A stretch of DNA of 64,000 nucleotides from Poseidonocella sedimentorum (GCF_900116005.1 NZ_FOYI01000005.1:1-64000); one strand, 5' to 3'. Numbered from the stretch's first letter, positions 18,037 to 26,136 are shown. Notes: a model not told the origin generated them from the letters alone. A program made the numbers and translations.

Positions 18037-18047
18037 TTCTGCACTGC
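18037..18047 (+). promoter_or_regulatory. TTCTGCACTGC motif, copy 3
   Basis: This is the third copy of the 11-mer, only 27 nt before the ATG at 18075. At this distance it may overlap the transcription start or lie in the leader. Confidence 0.45.
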
Positions 18048-18074
18048 GGCGTAAGGACAGGTATGGAGACGGTC

Positions 18075-19364
18075 ATGGCGCTGGACACAGACGGAGAGCC
18101 CTTCAACTACGAAGCCCCGGAGAAAGACCTCTACGAGGTCGGTGAGATGCCCCCGATGGGGTATGTGCCCAAGCAGATGTATGCTTGGACGATCCGGCGG
18201 GAGCGCCACGGGGAGCCTGATACGTCGTTTCAGGTCGAGGTGGTCGATGTGCCCAAGCTCGACAGCTATGAGGTGCTGGTGCTCGTCATGGCGGCGGGGG
18301 TGAACTACAACGGCGTCTGGGCCGGGCTCGGCGTGCCGATCAGCCCATTTGACGTCCACAAGGCGGAGTTTCACATCGCGGGCTCGGATGCGTCCGGGAT
18401 CGTCTGGGCCGTGGGCGACAAGGTCACGCGCTGGAAGGTGGGCGACGAGGTCGTGATCCACTGCAATCAGGATGACGGCGATGACGAAGAGTGCAACGGC
18501 GGCGATCCGATGTACTCGCCCTCGCAGCGGATCTGGGGCTACGAGACGCCCGACGGCTCCTTCGCCCAGTTCACCAATGTGCAGGCCCAGCAGCTCATGC
18601 CCCGACCGCGCCACCTCACTTGGGAGGAGAGCGCCTGCTACACGCTGACGCTCGCAACGGCCTACCGGATGCTCTTCGGCCACCACCCGCATGAACTCAA
18701 GCCGGGGCAGAATGTCCTCGTCTGGGGCGCGTCCGGCGGCCTCGGCTCCTATGCGATCCAGCTCATCAATACCGCCGGCGCCAATGCGATCGCCGTGATC
18801 TCCGAGGAGGACAAACGCGAGTTCGTCCTCGGGCTCGGCGCCAAGGGGGTGATCAACCGCAAGGACTTCGATTGCTGGGGCCAGCTGCCCAAGGTCAACA
18901 CCGACGCGTACAAGACCTGGTTCGCCGAGGTGCGCAGGTTCGGCAAGGCGATCTGGGACATCACCGGCAAGGGCGTCAACGTCGACATGGTCTTCGAGCA
19001 CCCGGGCGAGGCGACCTTCCCGGTCTCAACCTTCGTGGTGAAAAAGGGCGGCATGGTGGTGATCTGCGCCGGGACAACCGGCTACAACCTCACCATGGAC
19101 GCGCGCTACGTCTGGATGCACCAGAAACGCATTCAGGGCAGCCACTTTGCCCACCTCAAGCAGGCGGCGGCGGCCAACAAGCTCATGGTCGAGCGGCGTC
19201 TCGATCCCTGCATGTCCGAGGTGTTTCCCTGGGCTGAGATCCCGCAGGCCCATATGAAGATGCTGCGCAACGAGCACAAACCCGGCAACATGGCGGTCCT
19301 CGTCCAGACACCGCGCACCGGTTTGCGCACATTGGAGGACGCGCTGGCCGCTGCCGGCGGCTAG
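18075..19364 (+). CDS. ccr: Crotonyl-CoA carboxylase/reductase
   Basis: Ccr reductively carboxylates crotonyl-CoA to (2S)-ethylmalonyl-CoA with NADPH and CO2, the key reaction of the ethylmalonyl-CoA pathway. The 429-residue product is a medium-chain dehydrogenase/reductase with the Rossmann motif VWGASGGLGSYAIQLI. It is very close to Rhodobacter Ccr throughout, for example VLVLVMAAGVNYNGVWAGLG, IHCNQDDGDDEECNGGDP and EVFPWAEIP. The start MALDTDGEP matches homologues and has GGAGA seven bases upstream; an ATG at 18063 with AAGGA is also usable and would add four residues. A terminator follows. Together with ecm, mch and mcl2 it predicts growth on C2 compounds without isocitrate lyase. Confidence 0.96.
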   Translation: MALDTDGEPFNYEAPEKDLYEVGEMPPMGYVPKQMYAWTIRRERHGEPDTSFQVEVVDVPKLDSYEVLVLVMAAGVNYNGVWAGLGVPISPFDVHKAEFHIAGSDASGIVWAVGDKVTRWKVGDEVVIHCNQDDGDDEECNGGDPMYSPSQRIWGYETPDGSFAQFTNVQAQQLMPRPRHLTWEESACYTLTLATAYRMLFGHHPHELKPGQNVLVWGASGGLGSYAIQLINTAGANAIAVISEEDKREFVLGLGAKGVINRKDFDCWGQLPKVNTDAYKTWFAEVRRFGKAIWDITGKGVNVDMVFEHPGEATFPVSTFVVKKGGMVVICAGTTGYNLTMDARYVWMHQKRIQGSHFAHLKQAAAANKLMVERRLDPCMSEVFPWAEIPQAHMKMLRNEHKPGNMAVLVQTPRTGLRTLEDALAAAGG

Positions 19365-19413
19365 GATTCGGACGCATTTACCACGATCGGACGGGGCCTC
19401 AGAGGGGCGCGCA

Positions 19414-19441
19414 GGGGTCTGCGGCGGAACTCTCAGACCCC
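19414..19441 (+). terminator. Terminator after ccr
   Basis: GGGGTCTG (19414-19421) pairs with CAGACCCC (19434-19441), followed by GTCCGTTTCATTTC. A separate AT-rich hairpin, ATTTCAA-TAGC-TTGAAAT, lies just beyond at 19451-19468. Confidence 0.7.
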
Positions 19442-19578
19442 GTCCGTTTCATTTCAATAGCTTGAAATTTGCCCCCTCGCTATTTCTGGGGAGTTGAAAA
19501 ACGTGAATTTCGCGACGTTTTCGCTTCATGGTAGTCTTATGTTAACGAGTTATTAACCACCAGAAAGCGAGAAATCCC

Positions 19579-19797
19579 ATGCAAAGCACTTGGATCGTCG
19601 ACGTAATCGCGGATCTTCGGACCTACGCCCGCACGAACGACCTTTCGGCTCTCGCCGAGCAGCTGGATGATGCGCTCATGGTGGCCGCGATAGAGACCTC
19701 CCCGGTGCCATCGAACACAACGGTGGGGGACAGCCGTGCTTATGAAGGCTTCGGTAGACACAATTCTCGAGCAATTGGAGCAGGCGACCGCGCTTGA
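19579..19797 (+). CDS. Small ORF overlapping the start of luxR
   Basis: This 72-residue ORF starts MQSTWIVDVIADLRTYARTN and includes LAEQLDDALMVAAIETS; the predicted protein is a soluble helical peptide without cysteines. It overlaps the luxR start by 62 nt in another frame. I recall similar short ORFs ahead of luxR in Roseobacters, where the first roughly 40 residues are conserved, which supports it being real. Its distal part is dictated by the luxR frame. It could act as a leader coupling translation to luxR or as a small modulator. The ribosome-binding site is weak (GCGAGAAATCCC before ATG). Confidence 0.6.
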   Translation: MQSTWIVDVIADLRTYARTNDLSALAEQLDDALMVAAIETSPVPSNTTVGDSRAYEGFGRHNSRAIGAGDRA

Positions 19798-20455
19798 AGA
19801 CATGCAGGCGGTCGCGGAAGCTCTCCGCGATCGCTTCAATGTCTCTCATGTGGTCTACCACTGGGTCAGCAGTTCAGGCGAACAATACGGCTGCGGAACC
19901 TACTCAATCGAATGGGTCGAACGCTACCTTGAAAAGGAATATCTGCGCGTCGATCCGGTGATCACCGGTTGCTACAACAGCTTTCACCCGGTGGATTGGA
20001 AACAACTGGATTGGTCTGGCAAGGCCACCCGCCAGTTCCAGAAGGAGGCAATAGAGTATGGGGTCGGCCGCCAAGGCTACTCCATCCCGACAAGAGGGCC
20101 CAACGGCCAATACGCACTCTTCACCGTCACCGACGACCGAAGCGACGAGGAATGGGAAGAGTTCGCAGAGGCCAACCGCCGAAGTCTCATCATCGTGGCC
20201 CATGCCATGAACGAGAAGGCGCTGGAGCTTGAACCCGGGCGAGAAGGACCACCCATCACCGCTCTGTCCCCGAGGGAGGTTGATGCGATTACCTGTCTCG
20301 CTCTTGGTCAGTCCCGCGCACAGGCGGCCCAGAAGCTCTCGATCTCGGAACACACCCTGCGCGTCTATATCGAAAGCGCGCGGCACAAACTCGGCGCTCT
20401 CAACACCACCCACGCGGTGGCCCGCGCAATGCAAAGAGGCCTGATCGTTGTCTGA
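19736..20455 (+). CDS. luxR: LuxR-family quorum-sensing transcription factor
   Basis: The 239-residue regulator has an N-terminal autoinducer-binding domain (about residues 20-165) and a C-terminal LuxR helix-turn-helix (about 172-236). Signature positions of acyl-homoserine-lactone receptors are present: the pattern W...Y....Y..VDPV (WVERYLEKEYLRVDPVI), the tryptophan in FHPVDW, and the glycine in GYSIPTRGPNG. The HTH reads LSPREVDAITCLALGQS then AQKLSISEHTLRVYIESA. The GTG at 19736 has GGGGA five bases upstream; an ATG at 19742 is an alternative. It is followed by a palindrome and luxI, so it should respond to the local LuxI signal. Confidence 0.93.
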   Translation: MLMKASVDTILEQLEQATALEDMQAVAEALRDRFNVSHVVYHWVSSSGEQYGCGTYSIEWVERYLEKEYLRVDPVITGCYNSFHPVDWKQLDWSGKATRQFQKEAIEYGVGRQGYSIPTRGPNGQYALFTVTDDRSDEEWEEFAEANRRSLIIVAHAMNEKALELEPGREGPPITALSPREVDAITCLALGQSRAQAAQKLSISEHTLRVYIESARHKLGALNTTHAVARAMQRGLIVV

Positions 20456-20461
20456 ATCCTG

Positions 20462-20479
20462 CCGCACCGTACGGTGCGG
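20462..20479. promoter_or_regulatory. lux-box-like palindrome between luxR and luxI
   Basis: CCGCACCGT|ACGGTGCGG is a perfect 18-bp palindrome with its centre at 20470/20471, 7 nt after the luxR stop and 98 nt before the luxI start. Its size and position fit a LuxR-type operator for autoinduction. A terminator is less likely because no T-tract follows. A weaker CAATG...CATTG dyad lies just downstream. Confidence 0.65.
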
Positions 20480-20576
20480 TCAATGGTCGTTCATTGCCGC
20501 GCACGGCCCGGATCATTCCTGTTAACCACTGCAAACGCACCATGACCCCATCGAACATTCATCGGGGAATGACACC

Positions 20577-21212
20577 ATGCTGCGCTACATCTACGCTTCC
20601 GAACTCGACAACTACCCGCTGCTTCGCGACACCATGTTCCGCGACCGCGCCAATCAGTTCAAGGATCGCCTTGGCTGGGACGTGACCGTCGACGAGAACG
20701 GGTTCGAGAAGGATCAATACGACGAGCTCAACCCGCTCTACGTGATCTGGGAACGCGCCGACGGGCGCCACGGCGGCTCGATGCGCTTCCTGCCGACCAC
20801 CGGCCGCACGATGGTCAATGAACACTTCCTTCATGTCACGGACGGCGTCGAAATCCGCTCTGGCCTGATCTGGGAATGCACGCGGTTCTGCCTCGCGCCT
20901 GGCGCCGAGGGCAACGTGGCGGGCGCGCTGATGCTCGCCGGCGGTGAGATCATGGACCGTTTCTCGCTGGATCATTTCGTCGGCGTGTTCGACGCCCGCA
21001 TGATCCGCATCTACACCCGCATCGGCGCCAAGCCGACCGTTCTGGGCACGGATGGCGAAGGCCGCGAGGCCATCAGCGTCGGTCTGTGGGAATTCTCCAA
21101 GGAAGCCAAGGAACTGGTGGCCAAACGCGCGGGCCTGACCCTCGCGCTCTCCGACCACTGGTTCCGCCAGGCCTTTGAGCGCAACGTGCCGCAATTGGCC
21201 GCCATCGCCTGA
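20577..21212 (+). CDS. luxI: Acyl-homoserine-lactone synthase
   Basis: LuxI-type enzymes make acyl-homoserine lactones from S-adenosylmethionine and an acyl-carrier protein substrate. The 211-residue product has the conserved N-terminal arginine, phenylalanine and tryptophan (MFRDRANQFKDRLGWDV), the acidic pair in EKDQYDELNPLY, the arginine in GSMRFLPTTGR, and the E/R pair in WECTRFCL. All catalytic positions appear intact. It is 122 nt downstream of luxR on the same strand, with the palindrome between them. Acyl chain length cannot be predicted reliably. Confidence 0.95.
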   Translation: MLRYIYASELDNYPLLRDTMFRDRANQFKDRLGWDVTVDENGFEKDQYDELNPLYVIWERADGRHGGSMRFLPTTGRTMVNEHFLHVTDGVEIRSGLIWECTRFCLAPGAEGNVAGALMLAGGEIMDRFSLDHFVGVFDARMIRIYTRIGAKPTVLGTDGEGREAISVGLWEFSKEAKELVAKRAGLTLALSDHWFRQAFERNVPQLAAIA

Positions 21213-21255
21213 AACACCGCTTCCCCCCGGTGAGCGGCGCGCGTAATGTCTGGCC

Positions 21256-22785
21256 ATGCGCGCGCCCGCCCTCACCTTCTCAGACGATCAGGCCGAAGCC
21301 CACGACCGCATCTCCGAGATGCTGGCCTCCGTGGGCGTCGATCTGCTGAACGACACGCTGACCCCGCCCAAAGAGGGCAAGACCAACGTTCTGGCCATCA
21401 CCGGCAAGGCCGGGTCCGGCAAGACACTCCTCCTCGCGGAACTGGTGCGCGCCTTGCAAAAGGCGGGCGTGGAGGTCATTTCGGGCGACTATGAAGGCCG
21501 CCGCCGCAAGGATCGCAGGACGATCGCCGTCCTCGCGCCGACCAACAAGGCCGCCAGCGTGCTTCGGATGCGTGGCGTCCCCGCCACCACCATCCACCGC
21601 ATCCTCTACACCCCGGTCTATGACCCGGAGTACGAGAAGATCGCCGATTGGCTTGCGGGCAACGGCGACCGGCCCGAGATCGACGGGCTGACCGACGAGT
21701 CGCTCGACCGGGCCAAGGGGTTTTACGACCGTACGCCCTCGGTTCCCGGCGCGTTTGCCGCCGCCGGTCTGCGCGGCTCGGACTTCATCACCGGATGGAA
21801 ACGCCGCGAGGAGCCGCTGGACATCGGGCTCATCGACGAGGCTTCGATGCTCGATGCGCGGCAGTTCGATGACCTCAAGGAAATCTTCCCTACGCTCCTG
21901 CTGTTCGGCGATCCGGCCCAACTCGCCCCGGTGGGGCAATCGGGCGAGATGATCTTCGACAAGCTCCCGGAGAAGCGCATCCTCTCGCTCGCCCGCGTCC
22001 ACCGCCAAGAGGCCGACAACCCGATTCTCGATCTCGCCCATGCCCTGGGTGATCCCGACCTGAGCTTTGAAGACTTCGAATCCATGGTCGAGTCGGCTGC
22101 GCGGCGCGACGAACGCGTCATCTGGGGCCAGCGGGTCGAAGTCGATCTGATGGCCCGCTCGCCGGTTCTTGTCTGGCGCAACGCGACGCGCATCCGCCTG
22201 ATCAACGCGTTCCGTTCGGTGCACGGCGCGCCGGAGGATGCGCTCCTGCCTGGCGAGCCGCTGATCTGCGATGGGCTGGAGCTCCCGCTCAAACACCGCA
22301 AGAAACGGCTCGATCTTGAGGCCCGCGGCCTGGTGAAGGGGGCTCAGGTGGTCTATCTCGAACCCGGCCGCCGCTCGGGGTTTTCGCGCCTGCATGTCAT
22401 CGGCGCGGAGGATCCCCAGCTCAGTGCGGCTTCCATCGTGAAGATCGAAAAACCCGGAGAGGAAGAGCCCTTTATCCCCTACGCCGCCCACATGGGCGCG
22501 GTCTTCCTGCATGGTGCGGCCGTGACGATCCACAAGGCGCAGGGCTCGCAGTGGGAGGCCGTTCAGGTCTTCGCGCCGGACCTCTATGCCGCGGCGCGGA
22601 TGGGGCGCAACGAGGCGGGACAGCCGCTGTGGAAACGTCTGGCCTATGTGGCGATCACCCGGGCGCAGGAGCGGCTTCACTGGGTGGTGCGCGCGCGTCT
22701 CTCCAAACCCTCGGGGCCGCTGCGCGTGGACGATCTGCGCGCCGCGCCCGCGCCCCTGACGCTGGAAACCACGGAGGCGGAATGA
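21256..22785 (+). CDS. RecD/Dda-like SF1B DNA helicase
   Basis: This 509-residue ATP-dependent helicase has Walker A ITGKAGSGKT near residue 50, motif Ia VLAPTNKAASVLR, Walker B IGLIDEASMLD, motif III LLFGDPAQLAPVG, motif V VTIHKAQGSQWEAVQVF and motif VI YVAITRAQERLHW. It lacks the RecD N-terminal region and is nearer to the compact RecD2/Dda group of 5'-3' helicases. The role may be in replication restart or repair. It follows luxI by 43 nt, and its stop overlaps the SDR start (ATGA), so the two form a small operon. Alternatively it could be called an AAA-family ATPase. Confidence 0.87.
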   Translation: MRAPALTFSDDQAEAHDRISEMLASVGVDLLNDTLTPPKEGKTNVLAITGKAGSGKTLLLAELVRALQKAGVEVISGDYEGRRRKDRRTIAVLAPTNKAASVLRMRGVPATTIHRILYTPVYDPEYEKIADWLAGNGDRPEIDGLTDESLDRAKGFYDRTPSVPGAFAAAGLRGSDFITGWKRREEPLDIGLIDEASMLDARQFDDLKEIFPTLLLFGDPAQLAPVGQSGEMIFDKLPEKRILSLARVHRQEADNPILDLAHALGDPDLSFEDFESMVESAARRDERVIWGQRVEVDLMARSPVLVWRNATRIRLINAFRSVHGAPEDALLPGEPLICDGLELPLKHRKKRLDLEARGLVKGAQVVYLEPGRRSGFSRLHVIGAEDPQLSAASIVKIEKPGEEEPFIPYAAHMGAVFLHGAAVTIHKAQGSQWEAVQVFAPDLYAAARMGRNEAGQPLWKRLAYVAITRAQERLHWVVRARLSKPSGPLRVDDLRAAPAPLTLETTEAE

Positions 22786-23501
22786 AAAGCATCGTAATCA
22801 CAGGCGCCAGCAGCGGTATCGGCGCGGCCTGCGCCCGGGAGTTCCTCGACGCGGGCTGGCAGGTCGGCCTTCTCGCACGCTCGGAAGACAAGCTCCGCAC
22901 CATCGCCGAGGGCCGCGCGGGCGCCCACACCCTGCCCGCCGACGTGACCGACCCGGATGCTGTCGCGGCCGCCTTCGAGCGCTTCACCGCCTCCACGGGC
23001 CGCCTCGACGTGCTCTTCAACAACGCCGGAACCTTCGGGCGCGCGGCCCTCATCGACGAGCTCTCGCCGGAGGAATGGCGCGCCGTGGTGGATGTCAACG
23101 TCACCGGCATGTTCCTCGCCGCCCGCGCCGCCTTCGCCCAGATGCGCCGCCAGAGCCCGATGGGCGGGCGAATCATCAACAACGGATCGATCTCGGCCCA
23201 CGCCCCGCGCGAGAACTCGGTGGCCTACACCACGACGAAACACGCGATCACCGGGCTGACCAAGACGCTCTCGCTCGATGGCCGCGCCTTCGACATCGCT
23301 TGCGGCCAGATCGATATCGGCAACGCCCGCACCGAGCTTCTGGACGGGATTATCGCCGCCTCAAGCGGCCCGCCGCCGCCGACGATGGAGGTGGCTGACG
23401 TGGCCCGCGCGGTGCGTCAGATGGCGGAGCTACCGGCAGAGGCGAATGTGCAGTTCATGACGCTGATGGCGACGAAAATGCCCTACGTGGGAAGAGGTTA
23501 G
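22782..23501 (+). CDS. Short-chain dehydrogenase/reductase
   Basis: This 239-residue classical SDR has the cofactor motif ITGASSGIGAACA at the N-terminus, the structural NNAG in LFNNAGTFG, and the catalytic set serine (NNGSISA), YTTTK with tyrosine and lysine. The absence of an acidic residue directly after the second beta strand region (LLARSEDKL) suggests NADP preference, but weakly. GGAGG lies just before the ATG, which overlaps the helicase stop. The substrate is unknown. Confidence 0.9.
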   Translation: MKSIVITGASSGIGAACAREFLDAGWQVGLLARSEDKLRTIAEGRAGAHTLPADVTDPDAVAAAFERFTASTGRLDVLFNNAGTFGRAALIDELSPEEWRAVVDVNVTGMFLAARAAFAQMRRQSPMGGRIINNGSISAHAPRENSVAYTTTKHAITGLTKTLSLDGRAFDIACGQIDIGNARTELLDGIIAASSGPPPPTMEVADVARAVRQMAELPAEANVQFMTLMATKMPYVGRG

Positions 23502-23507
23502 CGCAAT

Positions 23508-24272
23508 TTAAGCTCGTCTTATCGCCCGGAACAGCTCGGAGGCGCCCCAGCCCGCGAAGATCGCAAGCGCCAGTGACATCAGCCCGTAAATCAGCGGTTG
23601 CTCCCGCGACAGGCTGTAGAGCCAGCGCTCCAGCCCGACCTTGTGCACGTCGATCACCGTCTCGTAGCTCGACACGATCCGCCCCTCGCGCGTGAGGAAA
23701 ATGCGGGTCAGATAGCCGCCCTCGGTGAGATTCGCGGGCAGGCGAATCGACGTCCGGAACAGGGTTTCCTCGTCAAAGGCGATGCTGCTCTCGTTGATCG
23801 TGTAGCGCCCTTCTTCGAAGCGGATGCGTTTGAGTGCGTCGAGAAATTCCAGCGGCTCCTCCACGTCGTCGATCCAGCGCCACCCGCTGATCGCGCGGTC
23901 GAGCGAGACGCGCTCGCGCATGTCCTCGATCCGCAGAAGCGTGTCCTCGATGGGGCTCGTCGTCGCGATGGCAAAGAAGCTCGGTGCGCGACCCACCTCG
24001 ACCGTGTCGGTGTTGATCCAGATGCCGAAGCGCCGCGATTTGCGCCGCACCGTAACCGGCGTGGAGGGGCCTTGCACCGAAATCACCACATCCATCGGAT
24101 CTTCCGGCGCGGGCGCTTCGCGCTTGACCGCGCCGAAGATCAGGATGTCGGAGCCGTCGAAGGTGGTGGTGATCTGGACCCGGTCGCGGCTGAGCCCGAG
24201 CACGACCTGTTCGGCAAGCGCGGGCAGGGCGAGAAGGCCGAGGCCCAGCCCGAGGAGCCCCGCGCGTATCAT
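23508..24272 (-). CDS. TIGR02186-type membrane-anchored protein
   Basis: This 254-residue protein has a signal peptide (MIRAGLLGLGLGLLALPALA), a mostly beta periplasmic region and one C-terminal transmembrane helix (LIYGLMSLALAIFAGWG). Its sequence (QVVLGLSRDRVQITTTFDGS, DTVEVGRAPSFFAIATT) fits the alphaproteobacterial family TIGR02186, which is typically encoded next to a TauE/SafE permease, as here. Its start overlaps the TauE stop (ATGA on the minus strand). The likely role is a partner of that permease; the substrate is not known. Confidence 0.85.
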   Translation of the reverse strand: MIRAGLLGLGLGLLALPALAEQVVLGLSRDRVQITTTFDGSDILIFGAVKREAPAPEDPMDVVISVQGPSTPVTVRRKSRRFGIWINTDTVEVGRAPSFFAIATTSPIEDTLLRIEDMRERVSLDRAISGWRWIDDVEEPLEFLDALKRIRFEEGRYTINESSIAFDEETLFRTSIRLPANLTEGGYLTRIFLTREGRIVSSYETVIDVHKVGLERWLYSLSREQPLIYGLMSLALAIFAGWGASELFRAIRRA

Positions 24273-25198
24273 TCCGGGGCCTCCCCAGCGGCCAGAGAGA
24301 AGAGCTCGGAGGGCTCCAGCAGAAGATCCAGCGCCAGCTTGCCGCAGACCACGAGCACAAGCGCCGCCAGCCCGATGCGGAGCTGTTCGGCCTTCAGCAT
24401 CAGCCCGATCTGGGTGCCGAATTGGGCACCGACGACGCCGCCGATGAGCAGCAGGAGCGCCAGCACCACGTCCACGGTGAAGTTCGTCGTGGCGTGCAGC
24501 AAGGTGGTGAAGCCGGTCACGAAAATGATCTGGAACAGTGAGGTGCCGACCACGACCCGCGTCGGCATCCCAAGCAGGTATATCATCGCCGGAATCATGA
24601 TGAACCCGCCGCCCACGCCCATGATCGACGAGAGCATTCCGACCAGAAAACCCACGAGCAGCACCGGGATCACCGAGATGTAGAGGCCCGAGACGCGGAA
24701 GCGCATCTTGATCGGAAGCGCGTGGGCCCAGGTGTGCTGGTGCAATTTTCGGCGCGGCGCACCGGGGCGATACACCCGCGAGCGGCGCAGGGCGCGCAGG
24801 CTCTCGACGAACATGAGCGCGCCGATCACGCCGAGGAAGATCACGTAGCACAGGTTGATCAGAAGATCGACTTGCCCCAATGATTTCAGGTAGTTAAAGA
24901 TGAATACGCCGCCACCCGCGCCGGTCAGGCCGCCCACGAGCAGCATCATCCCCATCCTGAGGTCCACCGTCTTGCGCCGCAGATGCGCGAGCAGGCCCGA
25001 AACCGAGGAGGCGACGATCTGGTTGGCGCCGGTGGCCACGGCAACGGCCGGCGGGATGCCGATGAAGAAGAGCAGCGGCGTCAGCAGGAAGCCCCCGCCC
25101 ACGCCGAACATTCCCGAAAGGATGCCGATCATCCCGCCCAGTCCGAGCAGCAGGTAGATATTGACCGAAACCTCGGCGACGGGAAGGTAGATCTGCAT
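24269..25198 (-). CDS. TauE/SafE-family permease
   Basis: This 309-residue polytopic protein has the duplicated TauE/SafE motif: GMFGVGGGFLLTPLLFF in the first half and SSIMGVGGGFIMIPAMIY in the second, each opening a four-helix repeat. The start at 25198 (MQIYLPVAEVSVNIY) is preferred; an in-frame extension back to 25318 would cross the divergent arsR control region. It is coupled to the TIGR02186 gene downstream. Members export sulfite or organosulfonates, or move other anions; nothing nearby fixes the substrate. It is different from the shorter TauE-like gene at 3729. Confidence 0.88.
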   Translation of the reverse strand: MQIYLPVAEVSVNIYLLLGLGGMIGILSGMFGVGGGFLLTPLLFFIGIPPAVAVATGANQIVASSVSGLLAHLRRKTVDLRMGMMLLVGGLTGAGGGVFIFNYLKSLGQVDLLINLCYVIFLGVIGALMFVESLRALRRSRVYRPGAPRRKLHQHTWAHALPIKMRFRVSGLYISVIPVLLVGFLVGMLSSIMGVGGGFIMIPAMIYLLGMPTRVVVGTSLFQIIFVTGFTTLLHATTNFTVDVVLALLLLIGGVVGAQFGTQIGLMLKAEQLRIGLAALVLVVCGKLALDLLLEPSELFSLAAGEAPE

Positions 25199-25271
25199 GG
25201 CTCCACATTGCGCCGCAGCGCGGCCAAAGGCAACGCGCGAGATTGGGGGAGGGAGCGTGCGGGCATAATGG

Positions 25272-25336
25272 TTAGCCATTACGCTAACTGTCTTGACGGG
25301 GCAGCGCGGAGGGCGCATGGTTAGTCATATGGCTAA
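25272..25336. promoter_or_regulatory. Paired TTAGY-N6-GCTAA operators
   Basis: TTAGC-N6-GCTAA lies at 25272-25287 and TTAGT-N6-GCTAA at 25321-25336, 49 bp apart. The second covers the first codons of the ArsR-type gene. Two matching dyads in the divergent control region suggest autorepression by the ArsR protein, possibly also affecting the TauE operon. Confidence 0.7.
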
Positions 25337-25670
25337 GTATGATGACACCCTGTCCGCCTGTTTTACCGCGCTTGGTGATCCGACCCGGCGCGCAGTCCTA
25401 GACCGGCTGGCGCGCGGGCCGACGACTGTGAGCGAATTGGCAGCGGCGCATGACATGGCGCTGCCGTCCTTTCTGGCGCATCTACGCAAGCTGGAGGCGG
25501 CGGGGCTCATCACGACGGCCAAGACCGGGCGCACCCGTCGCTGCGCGCTCGCGCCCGGCGCGATCGCCCCTGTCCGCGACTGGCTCGACCAGCAGGCCCG
25601 CGTCTGGGAGGCGCGGCTGGATCGGTTCGAGGGCCATATCGCGAATCTCAAGGAGGAGGACGAGACATGA
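25317..25670 (+). CDS. ArsR-family HTH regulator
   Basis: This 117-residue winged-helix protein begins MVSHMAKYDDTLSACFTAL and shows LGDPTRRAVLDRLARGPTTV, then LAAAHDMALPSFLAHLRKLE and LITTAKTGRTRRCAL (the wing). There is no metal-binding cysteine motif, so a metal is not its signal. It pairs with an SRPBCC gene through an ATGA overlap, an arrangement common for this ArsR subgroup. The ATG at 25317 has GGAGG four bases upstream; a second ATG at 25329 is less well spaced. Two likely operators flank its start. Confidence 0.9.
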   Translation: MVSHMAKYDDTLSACFTALGDPTRRAVLDRLARGPTTVSELAAAHDMALPSFLAHLRKLEAAGLITTAKTGRTRRCALAPGAIAPVRDWLDQQARVWEARLDRFEGHIANLKEEDET

Positions 25671-26134
25671 AACTCAATCCCGAAACGGACCTTCAGATCA
25701 CGCGGAGTCTCAAGGCCCCGCGCGCGCTCTTGTGGCGCTGCTGGACCACGCCGGACCACCTCAAGGCGTTCTTCATGCCGGAGCCCCACCGGCTCGACGC
25801 CTGCGATGTTGATCTACGCCCGGGAGGGCGGTTCGACACGGTGCTGGTCGTCGATGGGGCCCGCATCGAGAACCGTGGCGTGTTTCTAGAGGTGGTGCCC
25901 GAGACGCGGCTGGTGTTCACCGATACCTACAGCGAGGGCTGGGCACCGGCGCCCGATCCCTTCATGACCGCGATCCTCGATTTCGCCGATGCGGGCGCGG
26001 GGGAGACGGCTTACACCGCCACCGTCCGGCACCGTTCCGCCGAGGCGCGACAAACCCATGAGGACATGGGGTTTTTCTCCGGCTGGGGCACCGTCGCGAC
26101 GCAACTGGAGGCCTATGCGCGCTCTCAGATGTGA
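25667..26134 (+). CDS. SRPBCC (AHSA1-like) domain protein
   Basis: This 155-residue single-domain protein is of the START/Bet v1-like fold, in the AHSA1 subgroup. It starts with ITRSLKAPRALLWRCWTTPD, has the typical LKAFFMPEPH and DLRPGGRFDTVL segments, and ends with the long helix GFFSGWGTVATQLEAYA. Such proteins bind hydrophobic ligands. Its overlap with the ArsR-type gene suggests that it works with, or is controlled by, that regulator. The ligand is unknown. Confidence 0.88.
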   Translation: MKLNPETDLQITRSLKAPRALLWRCWTTPDHLKAFFMPEPHRLDACDVDLRPGGRFDTVLVVDGARIENRGVFLEVVPETRLVFTDTYSEGWAPAPDPFMTAILDFADAGAGETAYTATVRHRSAEARQTHEDMGFFSGWGTVATQLEAYARSQM

Positions 26135-26136
26135 CC

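Noticed and set aside
23541-24851. Long N-terminal extension of the TIGR02186 gene to 24851
   Set aside because: The extension reads antisense-frame sequence of the TauE gene; the signal peptide at MIRAG (ATG at 24272) fixes the start.
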